Shown piece by piece: positions 12,125-24,400 of a stretch of 64,000 bases of DNA. The stretch comes from Burhinus oedicnemus. Taxonomy: Eukaryota > Chordata > Aves > Charadriiformes > Burhinidae. The notes beneath the pieces are model-generated. The model made no database searches. It had not been told where the DNA came from and saw only the letters and a program-made list of their open reading frames with translations. The first letter of the stretch is position 1, and each line of letters starts with the position of its first letter. A program made the position numbers and the translations under genes. Where the stretch lies: NCBI GenBank assembly GCA_008921705.1, contig VFFE01007486.1, positions 2,233,895 to 2,297,894 of the forward strand. Reading direction: 5' to 3'.

Positions 12125-13274
12125 GTGGAAGATAGAACATACTGTACTGAGGAGAGAAGCAATGAAGCCAGCATTGAAAGGAGAAAAACAATTCAGGCTG
12201 GGACACTTCTGCTATCTCCTAACTTATCATAGTTTGCATATTAAAAAGATGTTTAAATTGGGTTGTTTCCTTTGTTCCTCTTGAAGTTTTAATGTCAATA
12301 CCAGGTGACTGATTAGTCCTGTTGCTCCCATCTAAAACCTCCCAAGAGGTCATGAAGTTTATAAAGGATTGTCTGCCCAGGGCAGGTCATCTATGAACAG
12401 ATGTAGCTCTTAATCTTGTCCGTGTCTTTTAACCTGAGCTATGTCTTCCGCTCACTGTAAAAGGCTCAGTAGTGCCATAACGTGTGCCTCGGTTTCCAGA
12501 TTCTTAATTAAGAAAGTAAAAATCCAGAAGTTTACCACTTCAACATCCTTTCCTGCAAAGAGCCTCTATGTAGCACTTGAATTGCTACTTTTGGTTTTAA
12601 CAGAGGCTTTTGGCTGCATCAATGTTTACTAGAACGAATTGAGGAATCCTGAAACCAGATCTGCATTAGTAGAGTAGGGAGCTGAGTTAAAATAGACCTA
12701 ATATTAATTAAAACCCCACAACTATAACAAAATAAAACCCATTTTCCTTTTCAACAGCAAAATGTATTATCAACTGCTCAGTTACATTCATTAGAAAAGT
12801 GAAGAAAAGTAATGCTAATCTCTGTTTCGGTGTGACACTGTAATTTTGGATCCTTAATCCTATGGGTTTTATTTTCAAATTCCAAGTACTTTTACAACTG
12901 AACCTGAATATAATATGGCACTCTTGAGGCAGTAAGTATAGATTTTCAGAGAAAGGCTATCCAGTGGAGGATGTTGAAATAAAAAGGTGCTGTAAGTGAT
13001 GATGCTGTGGGCTGATGGCACAGTGAAATTTCTGCTTTTGGCCTTGAAAGCAACAGGACTTAAGTGGACATGAAACATGGTGTTGGATAGAAAGCGGAAA
13101 GCCACCTTTGGGGATTCTGTTAAAGTTACCGCCTTTGTAGAAGTTTCACTGCAGACATTTTGTTCTGGCCTCTGCTTTCTGGACACTTCAGTGTATGAAA
13201 CTTTTGGGAAAACCCTTGCTTTAAGGAAATACCAGTGTTCCACTCCTCAGGCCTCTTCCCACTCCCTTGCTGCA

Positions 13275-13293
13275 GGGATGGGATGGGATGGGG
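13275..13293 (+). repeat. Plus-strand G-quadruplex motif (GGGAT)n
   Basis: The sequence GGGATGGGATGGGATGGGG has four G runs with identical 2-nt AT loops, a compact canonical quadruplex motif. It is also a short (GGGAT)n microsatellite of just under four units. It lies in a locally GC-richer stretch upstream of a CR1 fragment. Folding in vivo is not shown by sequence. Confidence 0.85.
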
Positions 13294-13847
13294 AGAGGCT
13301 GCAGACCTTTGGTTTTGCATAACTCTGAGCTCATGGGCAGCCTTGGTGGCCTTGACCAGGTGGTATCTATCGACTGGACTAGTCCATCTCCAGAAACTGC
13401 TGTGACTTGTGTCTGCGACTGATCCAGCTCCTCAGAGCAACCTGGGGTCTAGGAGGTGCATCTAACCCTGTCTCTGCAGGGGAGCACAGCTGAGGACTGC
13501 TCCTCTGGAGGTTTGCCACCTCTGCTTCCCCCTCTGATCCTGGGCAGAGCTGATCTCCGAGTGGTTCCTTGTGTGTGCATGAATATAGACATGTTAGTCT
13601 GCCTCCCACTCACCTGCCCTGTGCATGCTTTGTAGATCAGACAGCAAACTGTGGGGAGAGGGTGGCTGTTTTATTCTGAATATACACCATGTAGCACTCT
13701 AAGTTCACAGCGGTTTCTAGGGCTACCTTTCATTAACAAAAACACCACCAACAGCAAGATCAGGCTGTAGAAGATTGCCTTCCTCTCTGTGGAGGAGGGT
13801 AGAGAGAGTCCACCAGTCTGGATGCTGAGCTTGCCAGGGATCATAGG
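13294..13847. other. GC-richer sequence of unknown origin
   Basis: No repeat family or exon is recognised. The last 100 bases or so abut the CR1 fragment at 13848 at the place where the CR1 3' untranslated region would be expected, but they do not resemble the CR1 tail. The minus-strand frame 13671-13979 runs across this junction and is a composite, so it should not be read as one protein. Confidence 0.5.
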
Positions 13848-14290
13848 GAAGTATTCCTCATGTTGAGATGGAATTTTCTGTGTTCCAGTTTGAGCCCATT
13901 GCCCCTTGTCCTGTTGCTGGGCACCACTGAAAAGAATCTGATCCCATTCTCTTGACACCTGCCCTTTATATATAAGCATTGATGAAATCCCCTATCAGTC
14001 TTCTCTTCTCTAGGCTAAACAGACCCAGGTCTCATAAGAGACCTTTCCTCATAAGAGACATGCTCCATTCTCCCAATCATCTTCGTAGCCTTCCGCTGGA
14101 CTCTCTCCAGTAGTTCCCTCTCATTCTTGAAGTGGGGAGCCCAGAACCGGACACAGTACTCCAGATGCAGCCTCACCAGGGCAGAGTAGAAGGGTAGGAT
14201 AAGCTCCCTCGACCAGCTGGCCATGCTCTTTTTAATGCAACCCAGGATACCATTGGCCTTCTTGGCCACAAGGGCACATTGCTGGCTGGA
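13848..14290 (-). mobile_element. CR1 LINE internal fragment, 3' tail absent
   Basis: In reverse complement this matches the 3' third of avian CR1, covering the end of ORF2 from the SQQCAL motif onward. Recognisable pieces include the words for KKANGILGC near the right end and the segment for RLFSGAQ-type residues on the left. The element is truncated at its 5' side (right edge about 14290), as is usual. Unusually, it stops on the left inside the coding region, without the rest of ORF2, the 3' UTR or the 8-mer tail. Edges are judged by eye to within about 10 bases. Confidence 0.85.
14015..14290 (-). pseudogene. CR1 ORF2 C-terminal remnant
   Basis: A minus-strand frame of about 90 codons encodes part of the CR1 ORF2 protein downstream of the reverse-transcriptase catalytic core. 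Visible landmarks are [17 protein letters not shown], then [17 protein letters not shown] and [17 protein letters not shown]. The reading frame breaks near 14015, and the rest of the ORF2 match at 13848-13979 lies in another frame, so at least one frameshift has occurred. The catalytic aspartate motif of the reverse transcriptase would lie upstream and is absent. The product cannot be functional. The match rests on recall of CR1 sequences, not an alignment. Confidence 0.85.
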
Positions 14291-17200
14291 TGGTATAATG
14301 CTGGTGGTAGATGTTTTCTTGGACATGGCAGTGGTGGTTCTAGCTCAACTTAAAGAGCTGTTGGGACCCCTGGGACAGGTACTGGCTGTATCTGGGGGTA
14401 CTTCTGAGTTTGCTGCTTTCTGCTGGGACAAGTCAGCTCTGATGCTTTCCCTGGTGTGGGCTGGTACCAAGTGATCCATCCAGGCTCTGCTTCCCCTCCA
14501 CTTGCAATGACAAAGCTGCTGTCAGACAGACGCTCTGCTGTGCTCCCCCCGGTACCAGCTACAGCGGGGGAGGCACCTGGGCCTGCACCTCACGTGTGAC
14601 AGCACCAGAGTGGCCTTGGACGAGCGCTTCCCTGAGCGCCCCACAGCCCACGTGGGACGGTGGCTCTGAGACACCAGGCTGTTAGAGAGCCTGGGTTGGC
14701 TTTCCAGCTCACTGCGGGAGGGGGAAGGTATTGCCACAAAACTTCTCGCAGGCCTGAGAACTCAGCCCTAGCAGAGGGCTTTCCCCTCTCCTGTTGTCTG
14801 TATATGTGCTTCTGGGTTTGGTGAGATAATGAGTCCTTTTTGGGTAATTTTCTTTTCACCTAAGTGCTACGATAAGGAGTTACGGGCAGTGCCCTTCATA
14901 AAAATGTGGCCGGTGCAGCAATGCACCGCTCAGCAATGTGTTTCAGCCAGGTGTAGCTGGAAGGTGTCCATCAGCGCTATCAGCACCCCACCACTGGCGT
15001 GGGAGGGAGGAGGTAGCCATCGCAGAGCAGGTAAATGGAGACGGGCAGAAGGAGCAGGCTGTCCTGGGGTCAAAATCGTGGGCTATGAAAAATTGAAAGA
15101 GGCTCCTTGTCTGCGTGTTTACCCCAGGGTTTTTGCTTTTAAAGTTGGTGAGCTGTGAGCGATTAAATTTTCGCCGCCCTGTCGTAGTAGTCACTGCCAA
15201 CCTCATTAAACAAGTATCTCCTGTCTCTGGCTTGCTGTGGAGTGGGTGGACTGAATCCCACTGTGTCTGATCCTGGTTAGTAATCCCGGCACTTGCCTTG
15301 ATCCCTGCTTGTTACACAAATAACGTGGGCTTGGAGATCTTTTATCAAAACTGTTTTTTATTCTTTTTGAATGCAAAACTAAGTGTTGCAAGTGATGCAA
15401 CCGCAGGTGCCTGGGATAGATCGAGGACAGAGTTTTATTAGGGGAAAGGGAAACTATTTATGGAGTTATGTATAAACCAGTTTGCTTTTATTGCCGAAAC
15501 AGAGGTGGGTGACACCAACTGTGCTCTCGGATGGACCTGTTCCTGCCAACTAGGGAGTTTGCTATTCACGTACGATCCTGTTCAGATTTCATACTTGCCC
15601 TCTCACGGACCTGTAAAGGTTGATCTTTGCTCACCTTCTACAGATTCACAGGCTTATTTAACATCAGACATGGGAAGAATTTCTACTTTCTGCATCTCTC
15701 CAGGAGACAGCTTTTCCTAAATAACAGTCCCCAGTTGCAGACTGTCATCTAAGGTGGGATGAAAACTCTGGAGGGGAAAGTGGAAGCACGTCTGAATTTG
15801 ACAACTGTGGGTTGACTGTAAACTGCAAGCTTGGAGGGCGAGGCTTGGAGGATATCTCTTCCATTAAGGTTTCAAGCTGAGGCCATTGTATTGGGGGCCT
15901 TACCATGAATATCAGATGCAAAACTCGCTGAGGTGCTACATTTGTTTTTCCTTGTGTTTGTGCATGTTGAATTGAAGTAAGACAGAGGAAGCAATGATAA
16001 GACTGAACTAATAGTTACTTGGTCAAGGGATGACCTTAGATATTTTTTTGTTGTTGTTGCTTTATGCTCTACCTCAATATGCATTGCAGCACCGCCATCC
16101 AGAATAACACACTGCGGGAGGAAATTAACTTGTCTTGGCTATATGGAAATTGGGATGTGATTTCTATTGTGTTTCCAGGAAGGACAATGAAGCTGCTTGT
16201 GACACAGCTATTAAATTTGCTTTTTGCAACTTGTGCCCTTCTGTTATGGATTAATTGCACCTGGCATCAACACAGCTTGGTAAGGGTTATGGAAAACTGA
16301 AATTTTATAATTGGAAGTATCCAAAGCAATTTTATTAAAGCAAATCTTGCCAGCCAAACTTCATGTGAACATGGCTTTGTCTAGTTTTGTTCTTAAATAG
16401 CTGAGACCTTGGAGTCAATGTAATTCATTGTGCTCTATGTAAATGAGGCTGTACTAAATGACTAACGCGTTTTATCCACGTAGATTTGAGATGAAGTGTC
16501 TGGGGGGAAATGATAGTATCTGACTGATAACAGCTACCCACCAGGGAAGTCCCTGGCCTTCATTTCTATAAAGCTACGAGCACAAATGTATTATTACACT
16601 GCTAAAAAGCCAGAGGAAGGAATTCTTCTCCCTACCCTTTTTTGAGGGCACTCAGGTCTTTATCCTTTGAGCCAAGAGCAATTTTTGCAACAATCTGTCT
16701 TCTTGAGGGATTAAGTCAGTGTCAAAGACAGGGGAGGCAGAACTGTTAATTGCAGGCACATCGGTTGGGGTAAAAATGCAATTAGAAGAGACATTGTGGG
16801 AATTGGCAAATCCCAGGCACAGTTTCTTTATACCAAGATTTTCTATACTTTGATTCATGCGTTCAGACCTGCCAAGCTACCCACTTGGTAAAGCCTGTAA
16901 CAAAGAGAGAATTTATCAGCAATTTCTGGTGAAGACATGGAAAACCTCTGAAGCATCTCATGTCAAATTGCACATTATTCACCTGTTAGTGCACTTGTTT
17001 AAGGTTGTGTAGACCTACCTATGCCTGGATTATTTTTAAAGGTACACACTTTCAAGCAGTTGACAAGAACTGCTGTATGAAAAAGAGTATATAAAAACAA
17101 ACTTTCAGCTAAGAATACTTCAGGGTTGAAACATAGATGACTGAACTGGATCAATCACTTGTTCATCTAAAAGAAAATATGATGCCCGAAAGAGTGGGGT

Positions 17201-17818
17201 CCGTTATTAGAATAGGTGTTTCGTAAGTAGTATTCCAGTACAAAGAACCTGATCCAGAAAGATTCCTAGGTAACTCTATTCAAAGCAGGTTTTGTGCAGT
17301 TGCAGTTTCTAACCGAACCAACATTAAAATTCATATGAAGAGAACTCTGAAATAAAATGCATATAAAGAAAGATCTCTTAGAATACATAAAAATTAACTC
17401 ATACAGCTGAAGTAGTGAAGCTGTCATGTCTCTTAGACCCTGATTCTCCCTTTCCAGTATTCGTAAAGGTATTAACAGGTGGTTTGTTTTTTTTTTTACC
17501 TTGATGTGGAGGCTGAATACAGGATTTCTGTTATGGAGAAACTGATGAAAGAAAGTTTGCTTGTAAAAAAAGACTCCTTTCCAAGCTCTTGGGACTCTGT
17601 TCCCTCGAATTCAAATACCTTAGAATTCAAGCTGCGATGTACAAAGTTTTGATGTTGAGTTCAGTATCTATGTGACTAGACCTCTAGATCTGGTCTGAAG
17701 AGATACTAAGGTGTTCACAGGCTGTTTATACCTCACTAATGCTTCTTCTGATAAAAAAGGTAAATGCCATGGCATTTGCAAGCCATCTACCACTTCCAGG
17801 CATATTTTTTAGGATTCT
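14291..17818. other. GC-richer then AT-rich single-copy sequence, no gene seen
   Basis: From 14340 to about 15180 the sequence is clearly GC-richer than its surroundings, with several short overlapping open frames on both strands (the longest plus-strand one is 14829-15158), none resembling a known protein. CpG is not dense enough to call an island by eye. From 15200 onward it returns to AT-rich sequence with only chance-size frames. Confidence 0.5.
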
Positions 17819-17947
17819 AAAAAAAAAAAAACCAAAACAAACAAACAAAAAAACCAAAAAAACCACCAAACCCAAAAATCAAAAAAAACCAAAACCCCAA
17901 ACCAACCCCAAAAACCCCCAACCAAACAAAAAAAACCCACCAAACCC
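17819..17947. repeat. Long A/C-only tract
   Basis: About 129 nucleotides made of A and C on the plus strand with a single T (17879). It begins as an A run, then has irregular AAAC, AACC and ACCCC words whose C content rises toward the right. The plus-strand frame 17739-17960 is just this tract translated (Lys, Pro, Asn, Thr and Gln only) and should not be called a protein. It is the longest strand-asymmetric tract in the window. Confidence 0.95.
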
Positions 17948-18213
17948 TAGACGATTCTGAGGAAATGGCAATAGTTGAAAGTTGATCTCTGACTGAAGAT
18001 GAAAAATGGAAAAATGTAATTTGACCAGAATATAATTAACATCATGTTATGTGGAAGAGATTCACCAAACAGGAGTGTCAATTCTGATCTCTATTCCCTG
18101 TATGATTCTTGGTAAAGCCTGAGCAGAACATTAATGTGGTATGTCTACCTCTTTTTGTATGGCAGAATATAACAAAGAGATTTGTGAAGAATCTGTAACA
18201 CACTAAATAACAG

Positions 18214-18255
18214 AAACAAACAAAAGAACCCCAAAAACCAAAACCAACCCAACCC
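18214..18255. repeat. A/C tract, left arm partner of G/T tract
   Basis: Forty-two nucleotides of A and C with one G (18226). Its 17 bases at 18234-18250 are the exact reverse complement of 18307-18323 in the next tract. Confidence 0.9.
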
Positions 18256-18323
18256 TTGGGAATTAAAATGAATTCTGAACAGTACCTGCCCTGAACTCTG
18301 CAAGAGGGGTTGGTTTTGGTTTT
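18234..18323. repeat. 17-bp perfect inverted repeat with 56-nt spacer
   Basis: The A/C arm 18234-18250 and the G/T arm 18307-18323 are perfectly complementary over 17 bp. The spacer 18251-18306 is ordinary mixed sequence. Pairing stops at both ends of the arms, although the surrounding tract could pair in shifted registers. The minus-strand frame 18145-18486 crosses this and is an artefact of the repeats. Confidence 0.85.
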
Positions 18324-18394
18324 GTGGTGGGTTTTTCTGGTTTGTTTGTGGTTTGGTTAGTTGTGTGTTGTTGGTGGGTTGTTTTGTTTTGTTT
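18306..18394. repeat. G/T low-complexity tract
   Basis: Eighty-nine nucleotides of G and T with single interruptions (C 18337, A 18359), in irregular GGTT, GGTTTT, TTTG and GTGG words. Its polarity is opposite to the A/C tracts 50-500 bases to its left. Confidence 0.9.
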
Positions 18395-21300
18395 AAACGT
18401 TGTTGCGGGTGACGTAGTATCTTTAACCTGAGTTGTGGCATTTGAACTTGACCTGGTTCACCATGCCTTTTCTCACACTTCCACAACCCATGCCATAGTC
18501 AGAAGAGCAGCTGCAGATTGTTCAGGTACATCTGAGCTAGTCTAGAAGTAGCCAAACTAGCTTAAGAAATAGTGATGTGGCAACATTAAGTGTCTTTAGC
18601 TTCCAGAAACTTTTGGTTTTTAGTCCAGGTTTCCACATGAATGCTGCTATAGTTGAAGTGTTGCTGTGCTGCTGTGCTTGTTGGTATGATTTCATGCTTG
18701 GCTAATGCTGATGGAAGGCAGTGCTTCTGGGTGCCAGAGGTCTGTTCTCCCACCAAGAAAACTTTGTTAAGCCAGTCCTATCCTTTTTCTTGAGCCAGTA
18801 GTAGTGATTGGACAGATGACTGCGGAGTTGAATCTGCCTGCTGATACAGATGAAGGCTAGTTAGGAGTTTAGATTGGCCGCAGGGAGGGTGGCTTTGCCC
18901 CTTCTCACAGCGGCGTGGTCTTAAAGCATCGGTACAACCATGCCCTGAGCTGGTTTCAGGCTGACTCAGGCAAGCCTACACAGGGTGTAGTTACAACTTT
19001 GTTCTCTGTGTGTGCAAACCTGAAATGTTAGGGGCGTCATGGCATGGCAAGAATAAAATTCCAGCACACGTAGTAGTATTAATGATGCTGGATTCTGGAC
19101 TGTGCTGTTTCCACAATCAACTTGACTTAGGTTGAAAAGAAGCAATATGTTTCTTTGCTGCTATAGTAACTGAGTTTTAGATGTGTCTTCTCTTGAATGT
19201 AATCCAGAGCATTGATATCTAGGAGACAAAGGGTGCTACAGATGATTTTGAACAATGTGCTGGAGCAGTTTAAGAAGTTACTACTTGCAGCTGTCTGTTC
19301 TGCCCTTTTCTAGGAGTTTCTAGTCTCCATATCAGAGCTGGCAAAGGCAACATGCATCCACACCAAACCTACCTCAGATCATAACCTGGTGTTGTAGCTT
19401 AGATTCATAATGGCTCTGACTCCTGTTTGCAGGGAGATTTAGCTGCTGCGGCTAAACATGGTCTGCCCTGTCCCCATACAAAAAGTTGGAAGGGAGAACT
19501 GGACAGGACTCTTAGTTGCTTCTGAACTGTCCCACTTTGCACTGATAACATCTGCTAACTCTGGCAGCTGAGGTGTGGAAACACATCCTCTGCAGCTGCC
19601 CCTGTTATAAGGTGACAGCAGTAGTAGAGGGAAGTGTTGGGCAATGGGAGTTATCCCTGTTAGCTGGCCCAGCCAAACCTGCCTAAGAAAAGGAGCTGGA
19701 GCCATGCGTTATCAGACCGTACAGCATTGTGGCTGTGCTGCAGGCACACGTTCCTGTCTGCCAATGTTGCTTTGGGAAGGCAACCTTTTGGCAGAGATGT
19801 AGAATAAATAGGGTGTGCAACAGGAAAGGTAAGAGGCAAATTACTTAACTGTGACAGTAAGGTTCAGCAAGGGCTTGGTTGTGGCATCTCTAGATGTCTC
19901 AGAAGGCCACAAGTAGCTGGTGTGTGGAGTAGGCAGTTGTCTAAAGTTGCCAGTGTTGAACTACTTCAAACTCATCAACACATAATGCTGAGGAAGAGGA
20001 AATTATGAAGACAGCTGGTCATGTGTCTGCTAAGGCAAAGAGGTTTCAAAGTAACAATCTGGGACCCTACAACCTAAATTCTGCTGAAGTCCTTCAATTT
20101 GGAGTTGTTCTTCTCCTTTGAGGCCTGAGGGAAATACTACCTGCTTGAGCGGTCTCCTCTGCTGCTCAATAATAACATGATTAGACTCTTAGAGTCGCAC
20201 CAAAGCAGGGTGGGTGGAGGCTATCTGGCAAAATACAGGTGGAAAACATGATCCTTCTCTTTATTCTCATTTTCACAGTATTTAAAACTCTACTAACATT
20301 TTTCATTGGTTCACAGTGTTTATGTTGGGATATGTGGTGTATAGACTCATTAACTAAAAAGAGAAAAATCTTTAGTTTGCATATATTAGAATGAAGGGCT
20401 TTCTGTGGTCAAGATGAAGAAAGACAGTGGCAGTGTTCCTGTAACTCTCTGTTCTAATGATATGGTTCTTTTGATTAGTACTTAATTTTGATTGGAACCT
20501 GACTAAACTGATTTCCTGGAAAAAAAGGAGCAATCAAGATTTTATACGTAGAAAACCTCTCTGAACCGAACATTTGGGAAATGGCTTAGGTTGAATTCTT
20601 AACCCTGTGGCCTTATATCTGCCAGTGGAAATAAGGCCCAAGAGCAGGTTTTGCATTAAAAAGAAAGTATTCAATCTAGTTTGTTTTAGACGTAACTATA
20701 AAGACCATGTTGTTCTTCTGATGGAGACCATGTTGGCAGAAAATAAATTCTCCTTTTCCCAACATGCATAAATATTTAAATTTTCTAGCATGAAATTTTA
20801 ACGATGGGGAGAAAAAAGATACTATCTCGTTTTTTTTTTTTCCATAAATAAGAAGCAAAAAAGAGAGTTTAAATAATTCAAGTAATTCTATTAAAACAAT
20901 TACAACTGTGTCTTCATGCCTCATAAGTATCGTATGTATCCTTGTGTATCATATGTAGGGGTGAGAACTGTAAGCTGAGCAGGTTTCATTCTACCTTGTT
21001 GGAAACATTTATGATCAAGGATTGCTGAACAGCCTTGCAAGGGTCAGTGTATGACAGACTGCTGGATCTGGGGGTCCTTAGAGATATGTTATGTACTGTT
21101 TTATGTTATAACTTTCCATTAAAATTCCTCCTGTGAGAGTTCAATGATGATGACTATGTCATGTCTGGGAATAAATGCCCAGGAGCTGAAGAAGGCAACA
21201 GTGCCCTTAGCCTTTCCTCTCTGGCACTCCAAGAGAGGAACGCACTTCTAGTTAATCTTGACTTGAAAATTAAGAAATGAATTTTTCAGGGATGGCTCAG

Positions 21301-21447
21301 TCACTTTGTCCAATGACTGAAAAGCATATAAAATGCATATACTGTTCTAGGAATAAAGGTTGGCCAGGAGCCTCCCTTCTCTTCTGGATGAGTGTCTTAT
21401 GACAGTTTACAGAATTAGTCTGCTCCTCTTGGTCCCATGACTCTTGA
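18395..21447. other. Single-copy sequence, no gene seen
   Basis: Mixed composition, somewhat GC-richer at 18700-19900 than the flanks. No repeat family, exon or RNA gene recognised. A T run lies near 20829-20841. Confidence 0.5.
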
Positions 21448-21491
21448 GGTTTTTTGTTTGTTGTTGTTTTGGGGTTTGGTTTTTTTTTTTT
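21448..21491. repeat. G/T-only tract
   Basis: Forty-four nucleotides of pure G and T on the plus strand: T runs, TTG words, a GGGG block and a terminal T12 run. Confidence 0.9.
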
Positions 21492-24400
21492 AATTATTTT
21501 TCTGAATGAGAGGATAGCTTCACCAGGCCTGTTAGAAAAGTACTCTCCTGAGAAACAGGTAGATGGGTGTTAGCTCCTCTGATTATCTTTCGGTTGTCAT
21601 GCAAGTCCCTGACTTAATGTGTCAAATACAGGAACCTCAAGGTTCCCTAAATCTGCAACTTCATTTTTTTTGTGGGAAACTTGAATCTGTCGAAAAGAGA
21701 TAAATATGGTCTGAGATTACGTACCAGGCCAGGTGTTCTGGGAATTTATGCGGAAGGGTTGCACAGCCCTGTGCAGCCTGGGTGGGAACCTGGTACTTGA
21801 TGGCTCAGCCCCGAGACGTCCTACACCTGGGCAGGAGCAGCATGTGGGGCACCTCGTGAGGTCAGGCAGTGACCGGGTTGGGTTATGGTCTGGTTTACAG
21901 CTTTGGATTTTAAGTGTTTCTTTTCCACCTAGATTCTTTATTTAATTTAGCCCAATAGCTCTAAAGGCATTTTTAGAAATATTTTTCAGATTAAGGCAAC
22001 AACTATGTATCTAGCTTAATTTAAATAAATATACTTATAAATTTGGTATGCTACAAGTCATTCTCACATTTTTCAGTTGAAAATTCAGACTGGAGTTTTT
22101 TAAATCTTTATCCTCATTCTGTTAATATGTTTTACCTGACCCTTCTAAACCACTGAAATTCCAGTTTTCCTAGTTCCCTTGGTTAATACAAGTAGAACTG
22201 TACTTTTTCCAAATTCCCTCTAGAAATGCTGCACTTACACAGGCAGCCTAATTTTAAAGGCTCTCCAAGATAACGGTTTTTTTATATAATATTCTTATTG
22301 TTAAACTACATTTGTGTTCTACCTCAAGTACTTCCCTACGGCTATTCCCTAACTGCTTAGAGACTACAGCTATCTGGAGGGAAATCAGATACAGTTTAAA
22401 ATCCCTTCATGAATTATTTTGTCACATCAGTGACAAGAATAATCTGATCAGTAGTGGCAGTTTGTTTGTCAAATGAAATCCAGAATGAGGTTTTCTAGAT
22501 AAACATAATAAACACTTAAAGACTGAACAGTTGACTGTAAAGATCCTCTGTTTTTACAATATATAGGTCTAATAACAATCCCCAAGCTTCAAGGTTTTGT
22601 GTGTCGAGTAGCATCTCTTTAAGGAAACCCAGATTTACCTTTTTCCAGGGTCCTCACCTGGCATCTGTCAGATGTCTGGTTATCTGGTGCTAGTCACCTT
22701 CCCACACCATTAAGATGTTAAAGAAAGCAATAACCAACCTCTAACAGTGGAAGAAACTATTAAGCCCTATTTTTAAAACTTTAAATAATACAAACACTTG
22801 TTTTTCTCATTACAAGGAGGGAGAATGAAGGACTGTATTATAAGTACGTACTTCAGACTGAGTTATTATAAAGTGCTTAAGGACAGATCTCTCCTGATGT
22901 GATCAGTGCTAAGGAATTTGTTTGTGGTACTTTCAGGACGAACGGTAGCTCTGTTTCGCTGGAACAGGGTGGAGTTATTTTAATGAAACTGGGAGCAAAC
23001 TGTAGTGGTGTAATACCCGGGGACTACGTGCCGTGCCTCAGTAATGCTTTCAGGCTCTACCAGTGCTAGAGGAAAAACTTCCCAATGTAATCCCACTGGA
23101 AAACATTGAAGTTGACCGCTTCTCCCCCTGCTCCCTGAAGATCAGAATCCGTTTGGGAAAGAAACCCTGGCTGGCATTTTATTGCCATGGGAGCTCCATG
23201 GGAAGCACTGTCATATCAGTAAGATTACTTTAGAAAGAACAAGAAAGGCCAACTGTCCCTAAAATATTTTACCCATGTTGTACAGGTGTAAAAATGATGG
23301 CTCAAAGATTTGACCAGAAATCTGACCATTTTGTTCTGAAAAATAGATCCTCCAAGGCACTTCCATTTTATGAGATCATCTGAAAGCTTTTGTGAAAAAG
23401 CAGAAGAAAATTTGAAATCTGTTGTAAACCAGGAGTATTCTCATGTTGATCGTAACAGTAACATATTACAGCAGCTTTGGGCAGGCCTAAGTCATTGAGA
23501 AAGGTATACGGCAGTAGAAATGTACATCCTCAGTGCAGGCTGCAATTTCATGTAATAGCTTAGATGACAAAAATATTTTAAGCAAGTTTCTGCCAAATCC
23601 TAACTGTTGGTTTCCTAACCCCAAACACATTTCTCTATCAGTTGCACCAATACAACTGGCTGTGGATCAATAAACATCACCTGAGGTATATCATGGCCTC
23701 ACAGGTGGTTCTGCCGGAGAGTTTTGGGGGAAAGGCTGTGATTACAGAGCGAGGAGGAGCAGAGGGGGTAGCTCTGTGCCCCCGCTGGGCCACTGACACT
23801 GGCGTCGCATGTAAAACTGCTGCTGTAGACCAGAAAAATTTGCATCTCGGCCAAGGTAAATCATATGGTGCAGCTGAAAATGGCAGTGCTGTGTAGACTT
23901 AGGTCGTTGAGGGTTTGGCTCATTGATTCCTCTCCTGTCATTTGACTCCTCTTGGCTGTTTTTTTGTATAGAAGTGGTGCGTGCTGGGCTGATATGAGTG
24001 GCTGGTACCTCTGTTCTAAGCAATTTACTGCTTCATAAGGTGAATTTAAGAAGGAAAAAAAGAGTCATCTGCTGTTGTGTCTTTGAGCTTTCCACGCTGC
24101 ACTCAATCTGCTCCTCAGTTTTGTGCCCCCTGGACAATTTGAGCATTGAGGATGTTTATTTCAAAAGGCTTTCAGGTGCAACAGAATGATTTTAAGTAAA
24201 TGTGACTCTTGGAGTGAAGGGAGCCTAGTTTTGCTCTGCTTGAAAACAAGCAAAACAATGATGCTTTGACAAATGTTTCTCTTGGCTATGGCAGTGGGCA
24301 AATGGGAGAAATACTTGGCTAGTCTAGGTAACACCTGCATTATAGCTCTTGATGTATACATGGATCTTGCACATACTTGTATATCAAAGTGGCACTAGAG

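Larger units (their letters stand above)
8836..13274. other. AT-rich single-copy sequence, no gene firmly supported
   Basis: No repeat family recognised. It contains a perfect 22-bp palindrome (10045-10066), nested inverted repeats at 10832-10863 and an A16 run at 12109-12124. A purine-rich open frame at 9734-9946 sits next to an acceptor-like pyrimidine tract and is treated as a weak exon candidate in the findings. The 122-codon minus-strand frame at 12875-13243 has no recognisable domain and looks like a chance opening. Confidence 0.5.

Noticed and set aside
12875..13243. 122-codon minus-strand open frame
   Set aside because: No domain and overlaps other chance frames on both strands.
13671..13979. 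102-codon minus-strand frame as one gene
   Set aside because: A composite of out-of-frame CR1 ORF2 and adjoining unrelated sequence.
14340..15180. Possible CpG island or exon cluster
   Set aside because: GC-richer than its surroundings, but CpG is not dense by eye and no frame resembles a protein.
17739..17960. Lys/Pro/Asn-rich frame
   Set aside because: It is the A/C tract translated, not a protein.
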